32,207 nucleotides of DNA. It comes from Nocardioides pocheonensis. GTDB taxonomy: Bacteria; Actinomycetota; Actinomycetes; Propionibacteriales; Nocardioidaceae. This document shows, piece by piece, positions 1-7,879 of the stretch; positions within the stretch are counted from its first letter, which is position 1, and each line of letters begins with the position of its first letter. The notes beneath the pieces are model-generated. The model saw only the letters and a program-made list of their open reading frames with translations. It was not told the DNA's origin and did not search any database. Location: the NCBI RefSeq assembly GCF_003725535.1, contig NZ_RJSF01000004.1:48-32254 (forward strand). Direction: 5' to 3'. A program made the translations under genes and the position numbers.

Positions 1-804
1 GAGATCGAGGAGGTCGCCAAGACCAACCCCGACGCGGTCAAGAAGATCCCGGTCAACGCCCTGACCGGCGTGGACGCCGAGAAGGCTGCGGCGATCGTGG
101 ACGAGGCCAAGTTCCCCGACGCCCTGCGCGACCAGGCGATCGAGATGGTCCAGAGCCTCTGGAAGGTCTTCGTCGAGGAGGACGCCACCCTGGTCGAGGT
201 GAACCCGCTCGCGCGGCTCGCCGGCGACAAGCTCGAGGCGCTCGACGGCAAGGTCTCGCTCGACGACAACGCCTCCGAGGTCCGCCACCCCGACCACGAG
301 GAGTTCGTCATCCACGAGGAGGACGACCCGCTGGAGGCCGCGGCCAAGGCGAAGGGCCTGAACTACGTCAAGCTCGACGGCCAGGTCGGCATCATCGGCA
401 ACGGCGCGGGCCTGGTGATGTCGACCCTCGACGTCGTCGCGTACGCCGGCGAGGCGCACGGCGGCGTCAAGCCCGCCAACTTCCTCGACATCGGCGGCGG
501 CGCGAACGCCCAGGTGATGGCCGACGGGCTCCACATCATCCTCAACGACCCGCAGGTCAAGAGCGTGTTCGTGAACGTCTTCGGCGGGATCACCGCCTGC
601 GACGAGGTGGCCAACGGCATCGTCGGCGCGCTGAACATCCTCGGTGGCGAGGAGACCAAGCCGCTCGTCGTACGCCTCGACGGCAACAACGTCGAGGAGG
701 GCCGGCGGATCCTGACCGAGGCCAACCACCCGCTGGTGACTCTGGCGGAGACCATGGACGGCGGCGCGGACAAGGCCGCCGAGCTGGCCAACCAGAGCGC
801 CTGA
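1..804 (+). CDS. sucC: Succinyl-CoA synthetase beta subunit, C-terminal part (5' end outside the window)
   Basis: The frame is open from base 1 and ends at TGA 802-804. About 267 residues are present of a family length near 390, so the N-terminal ATP-grasp part is missing. The visible part ends the ATP-grasp region (VEVNPLARL) and contains the CoA-ligase-type domain, with the glycine-rich [12 protein letters not shown] stretch and [16 protein letters not shown]. SucC pairs with SucD to interconvert succinyl-CoA plus NDP and succinate plus NTP, the substrate-level phosphorylation step of the TCA cycle, in the cytosol. sucD starts 28 bases downstream on the same strand, as expected for a sucCD operon. 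Identification is secure; only the start is unseen. Confidence 0.96.
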   Translation, partial: EIEEVAKTNPDAVKKIPVNALTGVDAEKAAAIVDEAKFPDALRDQAIEMVQSLWKVFVEEDATLVEVNPLARLAGDKLEALDGKVSLDDNASEVRHPDHEEFVIHEEDDPLEAAAKAKGLNYVKLDGQVGIIGNGAGLVMSTLDVVAYAGEAHGGVKPANFLDIGGGANAQVMADGLHIILNDPQVKSVFVNVFGGITACDEVANGIVGALNILGGEETKPLVVRLDGNNVEEGRRILTEANHPLVTLAETMDGGADKAAELANQSA

Positions 805-832
805 GCCCCGGACGAAGAGAGAGCGAAGAACA

Positions 833-1714
833 GTGGCGATCTACCTCAACAAGGACTCCAAGATCATCGTCCAGGGCATGACCGGTGGGATGGGCTCCAA
901 GCACACCACCCTCATGGTCCAGGCCGGGTCGAACATCGTCGGCGGCGTCAACGCCCGCAAGGCCGGCACGTCGGTGAACCTGGCCGGCAAGGACCTGCCG
1001 GTCTTCGGCAGCGTCACGGAGGCGATGGCGGAGACCGGTGCGGACGTCTCCGTCGTGTTCGTGCCGCCGGCCTTCACCAAGGACGCCTGCATCGAGGCGA
1101 TCGACGCCGGCATCGGGCTGCTCGTGGTGATCACCGAGGGCGTGCCGGTGCAGGACACCGCCGAGGTGTTCGCCTACCTCGACGGCAAGAGCACCCGGAT
1201 GATCGGCCCGAACTGCCCCGGCATCATCACCCCCGAGGAGTCGCTGGCCGGCATCACGCCGCACACGATCGCGGGCAAGGGCCCGATCGGGCTGGTGTCG
1301 AAGTCCGGCACGCTGACCTACCAGATGATGTACGAGCTGCGTGACTACGGCTTCACCACCGCGATCGGCATCGGCGGCGACCCGGTCATCGGCACCACGC
1401 ACATCGACGCCCTCGAGGCGTTCGAGAACGACCCCGAGACCAAGGCGATCGTGATGATCGGCGAGATCGGCGGCGACGCCGAGGAGCGGGCCGCCGACTA
1501 CATCAAGGCCCACGTGACCAAGCCGGTGGTCGGCTACGTCGCAGGCTTCACCGCACCCGAGGGCAAGACCATGGGCCACGCCGGCGCCATCGTCTCGGGC
1601 TCCTCAGGCACCGCGCAGGCGAAGAAGGAGGCCCTCGAGGCCGCCGGGGTCAAGGTCGGCAAGACGCCGTCGGAGACCGCCGAGCTCATGCGGGAGATCA
1701 TGAAGGAGCTCTGA
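833..1714 (+). CDS. sucD: Succinyl-CoA synthetase alpha subunit
   Basis: 293 residues, full length for the family. The GTG start at 833 gives the typical N-terminus [18 protein letters not shown], and a purine-rich GAGAGCGAAGAA lies just upstream. The N-terminal CoA-binding Rossmann domain is followed by the ligase domain. The phosphohistidine loop reads GHAGAIVSG, which puts the catalytic histidine at residue 249; [11 protein letters not shown] is also canonical. SucD carries the phosphohistidine intermediate and binds CoA, completing the enzyme with SucC. The gene lies 28 bases after sucC and is followed by a strong hairpin, so sucCD probably ends here as a transcription unit. Confidence 0.97.
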   Translation: MAIYLNKDSKIIVQGMTGGMGSKHTTLMVQAGSNIVGGVNARKAGTSVNLAGKDLPVFGSVTEAMAETGADVSVVFVPPAFTKDACIEAIDAGIGLLVVITEGVPVQDTAEVFAYLDGKSTRMIGPNCPGIITPEESLAGITPHTIAGKGPIGLVSKSGTLTYQMMYELRDYGFTTAIGIGGDPVIGTTHIDALEAFENDPETKAIVMIGEIGGDAEERAADYIKAHVTKPVVGYVAGFTAPEGKTMGHAGAIVSGSSGTAQAKKEALEAAGVKVGKTPSETAELMREIMKEL

Positions 1715-1735
1715 GCCCCCGGCTCGAGCACCCGC

Positions 1736-1771
1736 CGAGGCGCCCCTCCTGTCCGCAGGAGGGGCGCCTCG
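1736..1771 (+). terminator. Strong hairpin terminator after sucD
   Basis: A perfect 16-bp stem: the left arm is 1736-1751 and the right arm 1756-1771, with the 4-base loop TCCG. It starts 21 bases after the sucD stop. No U-tract follows, which is usual for intrinsic terminators in high-GC actinobacteria. Because the stem is symmetric it could also stop transcription arriving from the minus-strand genes on its right. Confidence 0.85.
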
Positions 1772-1822
1772 ACGCATGTCCGGGTCAGGCTCCGGTCGCG
1801 ACCGGCGCGCCTCGGCGGCGTG

Positions 1823-2026
1823 TCAGCCGGGGCCGCCGCCCGAAGGCCCGCTTCCCGTAGGCCCTGGGTCGCCGTGGGCATCGAAGCGAGCGGACCGGCC
1901 CCGCTGGATCCCGATCTCGGTGTCGATGCTGCGCCTGCGCAGGTCGGGCTTCGCCCTGCCGCTGCTCCACCACACCAGCCCGCCGACCACGGCGACGACC
2001 AGCACGGCGACCACCCACGATGTCAT
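1823..2026 (-). CDS. Small single-pass membrane protein, coupled to the DUF2834 gene
   Basis: 67 residues. The ATG at 2026-2024 overlaps the TGA of the upstream DUF2834 gene (ATGA), a classic translational-coupling arrangement. Residues 4-20 form one strongly hydrophobic helix rich in Val, Ala and Trp, starting right after MTSW. A basic segment (residues 24-33, several Arg) and a Gly/Pro-rich tail follow, so the N-terminus is probably outside and the tail cytosolic. I do not recognise a family. The start is supported by the overlap and by the membrane helix beginning immediately. It may be an accessory or stabilising peptide for the DUF2834 protein, but that is inference from context only. 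Confidence 0.6.
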   Translation of the reverse strand: MTSWVVAVLVVAVVGGLVWWSSGRAKPDLRRRSIDTEIGIQRGRSARFDAHGDPGPTGSGPSGGGPG

Positions 2027-2529
2027 GGGGAGAGGGTCGCAGGTGCTGCGACCGCAGGCGACGGCTTCCCGTGAAGTCGCCGGTGCCGCTCGGCGGTCGC
2101 GAGGTAGAGGGCCCAGCCGAAGGTGAAGCTGGCGAACAGCGTGACGACGAAGAACAGCCACGGCCGGCGGATGCCGAGGCGACGCCCGCCGATGATCGTG
2201 GCCAGGGGGAGCAGCACCACGTTGGAGGTGATGAAGTCCCCGGACGCCGAGCCAGCCGCGGGGTTGGCGAACATCAGCTGCATGTACTGCTGCCAGCTGC
2301 CGTCGCCGACGAACGGGTTGGTGAGCCAGCCGTCGGTGTTCTCGGTGACGAAGCGGATGTTGAAGTACCAGCCGATGCCGATCGACGCGATCCCGACCGC
2401 GTAGAGCACCGCCTCGAGCGGCGAGAGCAGGGGCCCGGACGCAGGGCGCCGGAAGATCGCGGGGTTCGACCGGACCACCCAGACCACCACGCCGACACCC
2501 AGCAGGGCGTGCACCAGGAGCGAGAGCAT
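2023..2529 (-). CDS. DUF2834-like multi-pass membrane protein
   Basis: 168 residues from ATG 2529. About four membrane segments are visible (roughly residues 3-19, 38-58, 99-114 and 123-145). The pattern YFNIRFV, then GDGSWQQYMQLMFANPAAGSASGD, resembles the DUF2834 family, in which an FN...F motif and an Asn/Asp-containing loop recur; no biochemical function is known. An in-frame TTG exists upstream at 2565, but it lies inside the regulatory palindrome. ATG 2529 also falls at the predicted leaderless position, 6 bases after a GACCGT -10-like box. The gene is divergent from tetR and probably repressed by it. Membership in DUF2834 is from memory of the pattern and should be confirmed. Confidence 0.7.
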   Translation of the reverse strand: MLSLLVHALLGVGVVVWVVRSNPAIFRRPASGPLLSPLEAVLYAVGIASIGIGWYFNIRFVTENTDGWLTNPFVGDGSWQQYMQLMFANPAAGSASGDFITSNVVLLPLATIIGGRRLGIRRPWLFFVVTLFASFTFGWALYLATAERHRRLHGKPSPAVAAPATLSP

Positions 2530-2595
2530 GGGGACACGGTCGACCCGGAGCCAAGGTTTTGTCAATCATGACAATATGCCTGCTACGGTCGTCCT
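2530..2595. promoter_or_regulatory. Divergent promoter with TetR-type operator
   Basis: A perfect inverted repeat lies at 2559-2574: arm TTGTCA, spacer ATCA, arm TGACAA. It is the most AT-rich spot locally and overlaps -35-like boxes in both directions. Minus strand: TTGACA (2565-2560), an 18-base spacer, GACCGT, 6 bases, then ATG 2529. Plus strand: TTGTCA (2559-2564), a 19-base spacer, TACGGT (2584-2589), 6 bases, then GTG 2596. Both mRNAs would then be leaderless or nearly so, which is common in actinobacteria. A TetR dimer bound here would block both promoters. The boxes are read by eye. Confidence 0.65.
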
Positions 2596-3210
2596 GTGTC
2601 TCGTCATCCCCAGACCGTTCGCAGCGAACGCACCCGCGTGGCGCTGCGGCGCGCGGCCACCGAGCTGTTCGCCGCCCAGGGGGTCGAGGCCACCTCGGCC
2701 GAGCAGATCGCCGAGCGGGCGGGGGTCACGCTGCGCACGTTCTACCGGCACTTCCCGTCCAAGCACGACGTGCTGTTCGCCGACTACGACAGCGGGCTGC
2801 AGTGGTTCCGGAAGGCGCTCGCGGCGCGGCCCGCGGGTGAGCCGCTGGTGGCGTCGGTGCGCGCCGCGATCTTCGCGTTCCCGTACGACGTGCAGGCGAT
2901 CACGCAGATGGCGGCGTTCCGGGCCGAGCAGCTCGACCCGGAACGGATCGTCGGTCACCTGCGCCTGGTCGAGGCCGATCTCGCCGAGGCGATCGTCGAG
3001 CACCTCGAGCACCGCCTCGAGGACGCCGCGGGCCGCCGGCTCGACATCGTGGTGACCGGCCGGTCGATCGCCGCGGCCCTGTTCGGGACCATGGAGGTCT
3101 GGATGGCCGCCGACGACCGCTCACTGGGCGACCTCGCCGACCTGAGCCACGCGACGCTCGACGCGCTCGAGGCGGGACTGGACGAGCAGGGCATGTTTCG
3201 TCACCGTTGA
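2596..3210 (+). CDS. TetR/AcrR-family transcriptional regulator
   Basis: 204 residues from GTG 2596, a normal TetR length. The N-terminal helix-turn-helix occupies about residues 12-58, with the family pattern TSAEQIAERAGVTLRTFYRHFPSK ending in the typical FYRHF recognition helix. The remaining helical domain should bind a ligand and dimerise; its ligand cannot be read from sequence. A palindrome sits in its own promoter, and a second palindrome with the same GTCA-N4-TGAC core spans its stop codon in front of the next gene. I infer that it represses itself, the divergent DUF2834 pair, and the downstream flavoprotein gene. Confidence 0.92.
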   Translation: MSRHPQTVRSERTRVALRRAATELFAAQGVEATSAEQIAERAGVTLRTFYRHFPSKHDVLFADYDSGLQWFRKALAARPAGEPLVASVRAAIFAFPYDVQAITQMAAFRAEQLDPERIVGHLRLVEADLAEAIVEHLEHRLEDAAGRRLDIVVTGRSIAAALFGTMEVWMAADDRSLGDLADLSHATLDALEAGLDEQGMFRHR

Positions 3211-3216
3211 CGAAAC
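3195..3216. promoter_or_regulatory. Second TetR-type operator, across the tetR stop codon
   Basis: A perfect 9-bp inverted repeat: arm GTTTCGTCA at 3195-3203, spacer CCGT, arm TGACGAAAC at 3208-3216. The TGA stop of tetR (3208-3210) lies in the right arm. The central GTCA-N4-TGAC core and its T-rich/A-rich flanks match the palindrome at 2559-2574 in register. It sits 27 bases before the ATG of the next gene. A -35-like TTGACG starts at 3207, though no good -10 was seen. I read it as an operator for the flavoprotein gene; a weak RNA hairpin is the alternative. Confidence 0.6.
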
Positions 3217-3218
3217 TG

Positions 3219-3232
3219 TGGCACCCGTGCCA
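3219..3232. repeat. Short palindrome just upstream of the flavoprotein gene
   Basis: Arm TGGCAC (3219-3224), spacer CC, arm GTGCCA (3227-3232). It follows the second TetR-like operator by 2 bases and ends 10 bases before ATG 3243. It could bind a second regulator, or form a small stem at the start of the mRNA. No Shine-Dalgarno sequence is evident between it and the start codon, which fits a leaderless or weakly initiated message. Confidence 0.4.
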
Positions 3233-3242
3233 GCCTCGCCCC

Positions 3243-4802
3243 ATGACGGACTATGACGCGGTCGTGATCGGCGCGGGCCACAACGGCCTGACCGCCGCGC
3301 TCCTGCTCCAGCGCGCGGGCCTGCGCACCGTGTGCCTCGAGGCCAAGCGGTACGCCGGCGGGATGGCCTCCACCGTCGAGCTCTTCGACGGCTACCGCTT
3401 CGAGATCGCCGGCTCGGTCCAGCTGCCCACCTCGGCGGTGGTGAGCAAGGAGCTGGGTCTCGACTCCCTGCCGCAGGTCGAGCTCGAGGTGATGTCGGTG
3501 TCGTTGCGCGGGGTCGGGGACGAGCCGTTCGTCTACTACACCGACCTGGCGCGGCTCGCCGAGCACGTCGAGCAGGTGCACGGCATCGAGGTCCTGCTCG
3601 GCATGGCCGAGATGGCCGGGTGGAGCCAGGCGCCGGCGCGGGCCCTGGGACGGTTCGAGGCGGGGACGATGCCCCGGACCCTCGACGAGATGTACGCCTG
3701 CGCCACCTCCGAGGCCGAGCGGGCCACGATCACCGAGATGCTGTTCGGCGCCGCCGGCGACGTGATCGACCGGTACCTCCCGGACAAGGAGCGGCACGGG
3801 GCCCTGCGCGGCATGCTCGCCTTCCTCGCGGTCAACTCGACCTTCCGCGGCCCGTACACGCCGGGCAGCGCGGCGGCGCTGGCCTGGGGGATGGCGGTGC
3901 CCGACGAGAACACCGTGCTCACCAAGAAGCTCAAGGGCGGCATCGGCGTCCTCACCGAGCACCTCGAGAAGCAGTACGCCGACGCCGGTGGCGAGCTGCG
4001 GCTGCGCTCGCAGGTGACCGCGGTCGACGTCGTCGACGGCCGGGTGACCGGGGTCGTGACCGAGGACGGCAGCCGGTACGACGCTCGGGTCGTGGTCTCG
4101 GCCGTGGCCCCCGACCTCACCCTCACCGGGCTGGTCGCACGCGACGCCGTCGGCGACGAGGTTCGTGAGCGGCTGGGCCGGATCGACCACCGCGGCAGCT
4201 ACGTCCAGATGCACTTCGCGCTCGACGGCGTGCCCGAGTTCGCGGCGCCGTACGAGCTCCTCAACGACCCCGGCATGCAGGCCGCGATCGGCCTGTTCAG
4301 CACCCCGGAGGAGCTCCAGGTCCAGTGGGAGGACAGCCGCAGGGGCATCGTCCCCGCCGACCCGGCGGTGGCCTTCCAGATCCCGTCCGCCCAGGACCCC
4401 CAGCTGGCGCCCCCGGGCAAGGCGGCGGCGTCGGCGTTCTCGCTGTGGTTCCCGATCGAGTCCGACCCCGCCCACTACGCCCGGCTCAAGGCGGAGATGG
4501 GTCAGCGCGTGATCGAGAAGATCTCCCGGATCGCACCGAACTTCGAGTCGCTGATCCTCAAGCACACCACCTTCACCCCGCGGCACATGGGCACGATGTT
4601 CGGTGCTCCCGGAGGCGACTACTGCCACGGGCTGCTCCACCCCGAGCTGCTCGGCCCCTACCGGCCGGGCCCGCGCGGCTACCGCGACCTGCCGCACGGA
4701 GTGGGTGGCCTTTACCTCGGCAGCGCGGGCTGCTACGGCGGGCCCGGGATCTCCTTCGTGCCCGGCTACAACGCCGCCCAGGCCGTGCTGGAGGACGCCT
4801 GA
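3243..4802 (+). CDS. FAD-dependent oxidoreductase, phytoene dehydrogenase/PYROXD2-like
   Basis: 519 residues from ATG 3243. An in-frame ATG-less extension to 3207 was rejected because the dinucleotide-binding motif normally lies close to the N-terminus. Residues 5-22 (YDAVVIGAGHNGLTAALL) form the Rossmann fold with GAGHNG, followed by the acidic ribose-binding end LEAKRYAGGMAS. The C-terminus (LGSAGCYGGPGISFVPGYNAA) is the conserved FAD-contacting end of the phytoene desaturase/PYROXD2 group. Members oxidise or desaturate hydrophobic substrates, or have unknown roles; there are no carotenoid genes nearby, so carotenoid work is not implied. It follows tetR by 32 bases and is probably in its regulon. 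The substrate is unknown. Confidence 0.85.
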   Translation: MTDYDAVVIGAGHNGLTAALLLQRAGLRTVCLEAKRYAGGMASTVELFDGYRFEIAGSVQLPTSAVVSKELGLDSLPQVELEVMSVSLRGVGDEPFVYYTDLARLAEHVEQVHGIEVLLGMAEMAGWSQAPARALGRFEAGTMPRTLDEMYACATSEAERATITEMLFGAAGDVIDRYLPDKERHGALRGMLAFLAVNSTFRGPYTPGSAAALAWGMAVPDENTVLTKKLKGGIGVLTEHLEKQYADAGGELRLRSQVTAVDVVDGRVTGVVTEDGSRYDARVVVSAVAPDLTLTGLVARDAVGDEVRERLGRIDHRGSYVQMHFALDGVPEFAAPYELLNDPGMQAAIGLFSTPEELQVQWEDSRRGIVPADPAVAFQIPSAQDPQLAPPGKAAASAFSLWFPIESDPAHYARLKAEMGQRVIEKISRIAPNFESLILKHTTFTPRHMGTMFGAPGGDYCHGLLHPELLGPYRPGPRGYRDLPHGVGGLYLGSAGCYGGPGISFVPGYNAAQAVLEDA

Positions 4803-4829
4803 CCGCTCGCTGCCTGAGGCGTGCCGCGT

Positions 4830-6101
4830 TCAGGTCACGGGGTTGCGGCTCGCGTACGCCGGGTCGAGGTGCTCCTCGCCCTCGAGGACGGCCACGAGGT
4901 GGTCGACCGCGTCGTGCACGTCGACGTGGCGCAGGTAGAGCGGCGTGAACCCGAAGCGCGCGATGCCGGGTTCGGCGCCGGCGTCGCGGAAGTCGCCGAT
5001 CACGCCGCGGGCGATCAGCGCCTGCACCAGCCCGTAGGCATCGGGGTGCCGGAACGACACCTGGCTGCCGCGACGGGCGTGGTCGCGCGGCGTGACCACC
5101 TCGATCTCCGGCCAGCGCGGGACGCAGCGCTCGTCGAGCAGCTCGAGGAACAGGTCGGTGAGGGACAGCGAGGCGGCGCGCAGCTGCTCGACCGTCACGC
5201 CCTCGAACGCCTCCAGGGCAGCGTCCAGCGCCGACAGCGCGAGCACCGGGTGCGTGCCCGACGCCCAGTGGCCGATCCCGCCCGCCGGCTCGTAGTCGCG
5301 GGCCATCGCGAACGGGCTGGCGTGCCCCATCCAGCCGGTGATCGGCTGGCGCGCGTCGGCCTGGAGCCGCGGGTTGACCCAGGTGAAGGCAGGGGACCCG
5401 GGGCCACCGTTGAGGTACTTGTAGGTGCAGCCGACGGCGAGGTCGGCGTCGGCGTCGGACAGGCCGACGGGCACGGCTCCGGCCGAGTGGCAGAGGTCCC
5501 ACTGCACGAGCGCGCCCCGCGCGTGGGCCCCGGCGGTGATGCCCGGCAGGTCGAACATCGCCCCGGTGCGGAAGTCCACGTGCGTCAGCGCCAGCAGCGC
5601 GACGTCCTCGTCGACGGCGGCCAGCGGATCGGCCGGGTCGCACCAGCGCAGCTCGAGGCCGAGCAGGTCGGCGACGCCCGCGGCGACGTACCCGTCGGTC
5701 GGGAAGGTGGTCGGCTCGACCACGAGCACCCGCCGGTCCGGCCGGAGCCGGGCCGCGGCGACGATCGCCTTGAACAGCGACACGCTGGTGGAGTCGCCGA
5801 CGTGCACGTCGGCGGGGTCCGCCCCGATCAGTGGGGCGATGCGTGCCGCCACGCGCTTCGACAGGCCGATCCAGTCGCCGCCGCCGTCCGGCAGGGGGTT
5901 CCACGAGCGGATCAGCCCGTCACCCCACTCCTGCTCGACGACACGCGCCAGCCGGTCCGGGACGCCCACGGGCAGCGCGCCGAGCGAGTTGCCGTCCAGG
6001 TAGATCACCCCGTCGGGCACGCGGAAGCGGTCTCGGGTGTGGGCCAGGGGCGAGCGCTCGTCGAGCAGCTGCGCGTCCGCGCGCTCCGACGGCCGGCTCA
6101 C
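4830..6101 (-). CDS. kynU: Kynureninase
   Basis: 423 residues from GTG 6101-6099, whose bases overlap the TGA of the upstream gene (GTGA), so translation is probably coupled. It is a fold-type I PLP enzyme cleaving L-kynurenine to anthranilate and alanine (or 3-hydroxykynurenine to 3-hydroxyanthranilate) in tryptophan catabolism. Diagnostic features are IYLDGNSLGALP (residues 33-44), the PLP-binding WDLCHSAGA (Asp202, His205) and the Schiff-base lysine in TYKYLNGGPGSPAF (Lys228). Length and motifs match bacterial KynU. Tryptophan 2,3-dioxygenase and kynurenine formamidase are not in the window, so the rest of the pathway must be elsewhere. It converges on the flavoprotein gene with a 27-base gap. 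Confidence 0.93.
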   Translation of the reverse strand: MSRPSERADAQLLDERSPLAHTRDRFRVPDGVIYLDGNSLGALPVGVPDRLARVVEQEWGDGLIRSWNPLPDGGGDWIGLSKRVAARIAPLIGADPADVHVGDSTSVSLFKAIVAAARLRPDRRVLVVEPTTFPTDGYVAAGVADLLGLELRWCDPADPLAAVDEDVALLALTHVDFRTGAMFDLPGITAGAHARGALVQWDLCHSAGAVPVGLSDADADLAVGCTYKYLNGGPGSPAFTWVNPRLQADARQPITGWMGHASPFAMARDYEPAGGIGHWASGTHPVLALSALDAALEAFEGVTVEQLRAASLSLTDLFLELLDERCVPRWPEIEVVTPRDHARRGSQVSFRHPDAYGLVQALIARGVIGDFRDAGAEPGIARFGFTPLYLRHVDVHDAVDHLVAVLEGEEHLDPAYASRNPVT

Positions 6102-7879
6102 TGGCTGACCTCGTGCAGCCGGTCGCGGGCACGGACCACGAGCGCCTCGAAGGTCTTCTGGTCGATGTCGTACTTCCCCACGGGCGTGAGGTTCACCTGC
6201 GCGACGTACCGGCCCACCTGCACGACTCCCATCCAGAACGGCACCAGCTGCTGCTGCTGGTTGACCTGGTTCTCCAGCCGCCACAGCGCGTACGACGGGC
6301 CCGCCGCGCCCTGGAGCCGGACCACCGCGTGGCTCACGGTGCTGCCGAGCTCCTTGTCCTCGCAGCCCTTCATCCGGGCCACGACCTTGGCGACCACGGC
6401 CGACGCCGCCTGCGGGGTGGCGAACCCGCCCAGCGTCTCGGTCAGCCCGAACCGCTGGGGCAGGTGCGCCTCCGGGATGAGGTAGGTCCGGGTCACGGGA
6501 CCCTTGGCGCCCGCCTTGGCGAAGTCGGTCCGGTCGCAGGTGGTCGCGGCGACGTTCACCGTCGCCGGGACCGGATCGGTGCCCGCCCAGGCGTTCGTGA
6601 CGTCGGCGACGGCCGGCAGGTCGGCGACCGCGAGCATCCCGGCCGTCTCGCCGCTGCGGGGCGGCAGGGTCGGCTGCGTGCTGACGGCGCCGACGCAGGT
6701 CCCGGCCACCCGGGACGAGCAGAGGTTCTGGACCGACGCGGTCAGGGCGGTGACGAGCGCCGCCGGGTCGGGCGGGTCGGGCGTGTGCGTCTCGAGGACC
6801 GTCGAGGTGGTCAGCGCGCCGGTCCGGGCGATGCCCACCACGAAGGAGCGTGGCTGCTGGGCGGGGATGCGCATCCGCACGACGATCGCCTGGTCGCCGA
6901 CACCCTGCACGTCGTACGCGTCGACGAGCTGGATGCGCGGGACGGTGCAGCCGGCGTACCAGCCCAGCGTGGTGTCGTAGGCCTTCCTGGCGGCGCCGGG
7001 GGAGTTGGAGATCTCGACGCTCTGCACGAGGCCGCGCTGCGGGGTGGCCGTGGCGAACGTGCGCACCCAGGTGCCCAGCCCCTTGGTGTCGGCGAACCGG
7101 GCGGTCTGGCACATCGTGCTCACGGCGCTGGTCTGGGTGTTGTCGGTGGTGTCGGTGACCTGCCAGGGCTGCTTCGGGGCGAGCGGCGCGACCTGGGCGT
7201 CGGTGAGCAGCATCTTCTTGCTGACCAGGGACGCCGGGCGCGGCGGGGGCGGTGTGCCGGCGTCGGGCATGACCAGGGCGCCGGCGCCGATCGTGACGAG
7301 GACCGCGACCACCGAGCCGATCACGGCGTGGTTGCGGCGTCGGCGCAGGCCGTTGCGCCGGATGATCGGTGGCCGGGGCAGCTTCACCTCGTCGACCGGG
7401 GCGGCGAGCGACTCCAGCCGCCGTCGGATCGCGTTCACGTCGCCGTCCAGCGCCAGGGCCAGGGTGGCGGTCGCGGTCTGCAGGTGGTGCTCGGTCTTCT
7501 CCTGGGTCTCGCCGATCTCCCGGCCGATGTCGGCCATCGGGATCGCGGCGAGGTGGTTGAGCACGAGGGTCTTGCGCTGGGCGTCGGTCAGCTGGTGGAG
7601 CGCGTCGAGGAGCGCGGTCTGGTCCTCGGAGAGGGACTTCTCCTTGTGCCAGGGCCGCGCGGAGTGCCGGCGCTGCGCGATCGACCAGGCGCGCGGGCGC
7701 ACCCATTGCTCCGGATCGGCAAGCCGGCCGACCTTGTTCCAGTGGTGCCGCGCGGCGACGTACGCGTCACGGACGGCGGTACGGGAGGCCCCGAGGTCAC
7801 CGGTGACCGCGAAGGTCTGGTGGACGAGCCGACGTCGGGTGGTGACGTAGAACTCGTCGAATTCCTCGGCAGTAGGCAT
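6098..7879 (-). CDS. Membrane-tethered ECF sigma-like protein fused to a PknH-like sensor region
   Basis: 593 residues from ATG 7879. Residues 1-75 resemble ECF sigma region 2 (FDEFYVTTRRRLV, then DPEQWVRPRAWSIAQRRH). Residues 86-143 resemble region 4 (LLDALHQLTDAQRKTLVLNHLA, then ADIGREIG). The usual acidic/Gln -10-binding run of region 2 is replaced by ASRTAVRDAYVAARHHW. A basic stop-transfer segment (RRNGLRRRRNH) precedes a membrane helix at about 184-204. The outside part, about 220-593, looks like two related modules with paired cysteines (CQTARF and WYAGC; TTCDRTDF and MKGCEDKE), reminiscent of the extracellular sensor domain of kinase PknH. Function is inferred: a membrane-bound DNA-binding sensor, or a degenerate non-sigma relic. 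It overlaps kynU by 4 bases. Confidence 0.8.
   Translation of the reverse strand: MPTAEEFDEFYVTTRRRLVHQTFAVTGDLGASRTAVRDAYVAARHHWNKVGRLADPEQWVRPRAWSIAQRRHSARPWHKEKSLSEDQTALLDALHQLTDAQRKTLVLNHLAAIPMADIGREIGETQEKTEHHLQTATATLALALDGDVNAIRRRLESLAAPVDEVKLPRPPIIRRNGLRRRRNHAVIGSVVAVLVTIGAGALVMPDAGTPPPPRPASLVSKKMLLTDAQVAPLAPKQPWQVTDTTDNTQTSAVSTMCQTARFADTKGLGTWVRTFATATPQRGLVQSVEISNSPGAARKAYDTTLGWYAGCTVPRIQLVDAYDVQGVGDQAIVVRMRIPAQQPRSFVVGIARTGALTTSTVLETHTPDPPDPAALVTALTASVQNLCSSRVAGTCVGAVSTQPTLPPRSGETAGMLAVADLPAVADVTNAWAGTDPVPATVNVAATTCDRTDFAKAGAKGPVTRTYLIPEAHLPQRFGLTETLGGFATPQAASAVVAKVVARMKGCEDKELGSTVSHAVVRLQGAAGPSYALWRLENQVNQQQQLVPFWMGVVQVGRYVAQVNLTPVGKYDIDQKTFEALVVRARDRLHEVSQ

Noticed and set aside
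3207-3242. N-terminal extension of the flavoprotein gene to 3207
   Set aside because: It would overlap the tetR stop and both palindromes; the FAD motif normally begins within the first ten residues, which ATG 3243 gives.
4795-4822. Hairpin ACGCCT/AGGCGT between the flavoprotein gene and kynU
   Set aside because: Only 6 bp with a 16-base loop; too weak to call a terminator.
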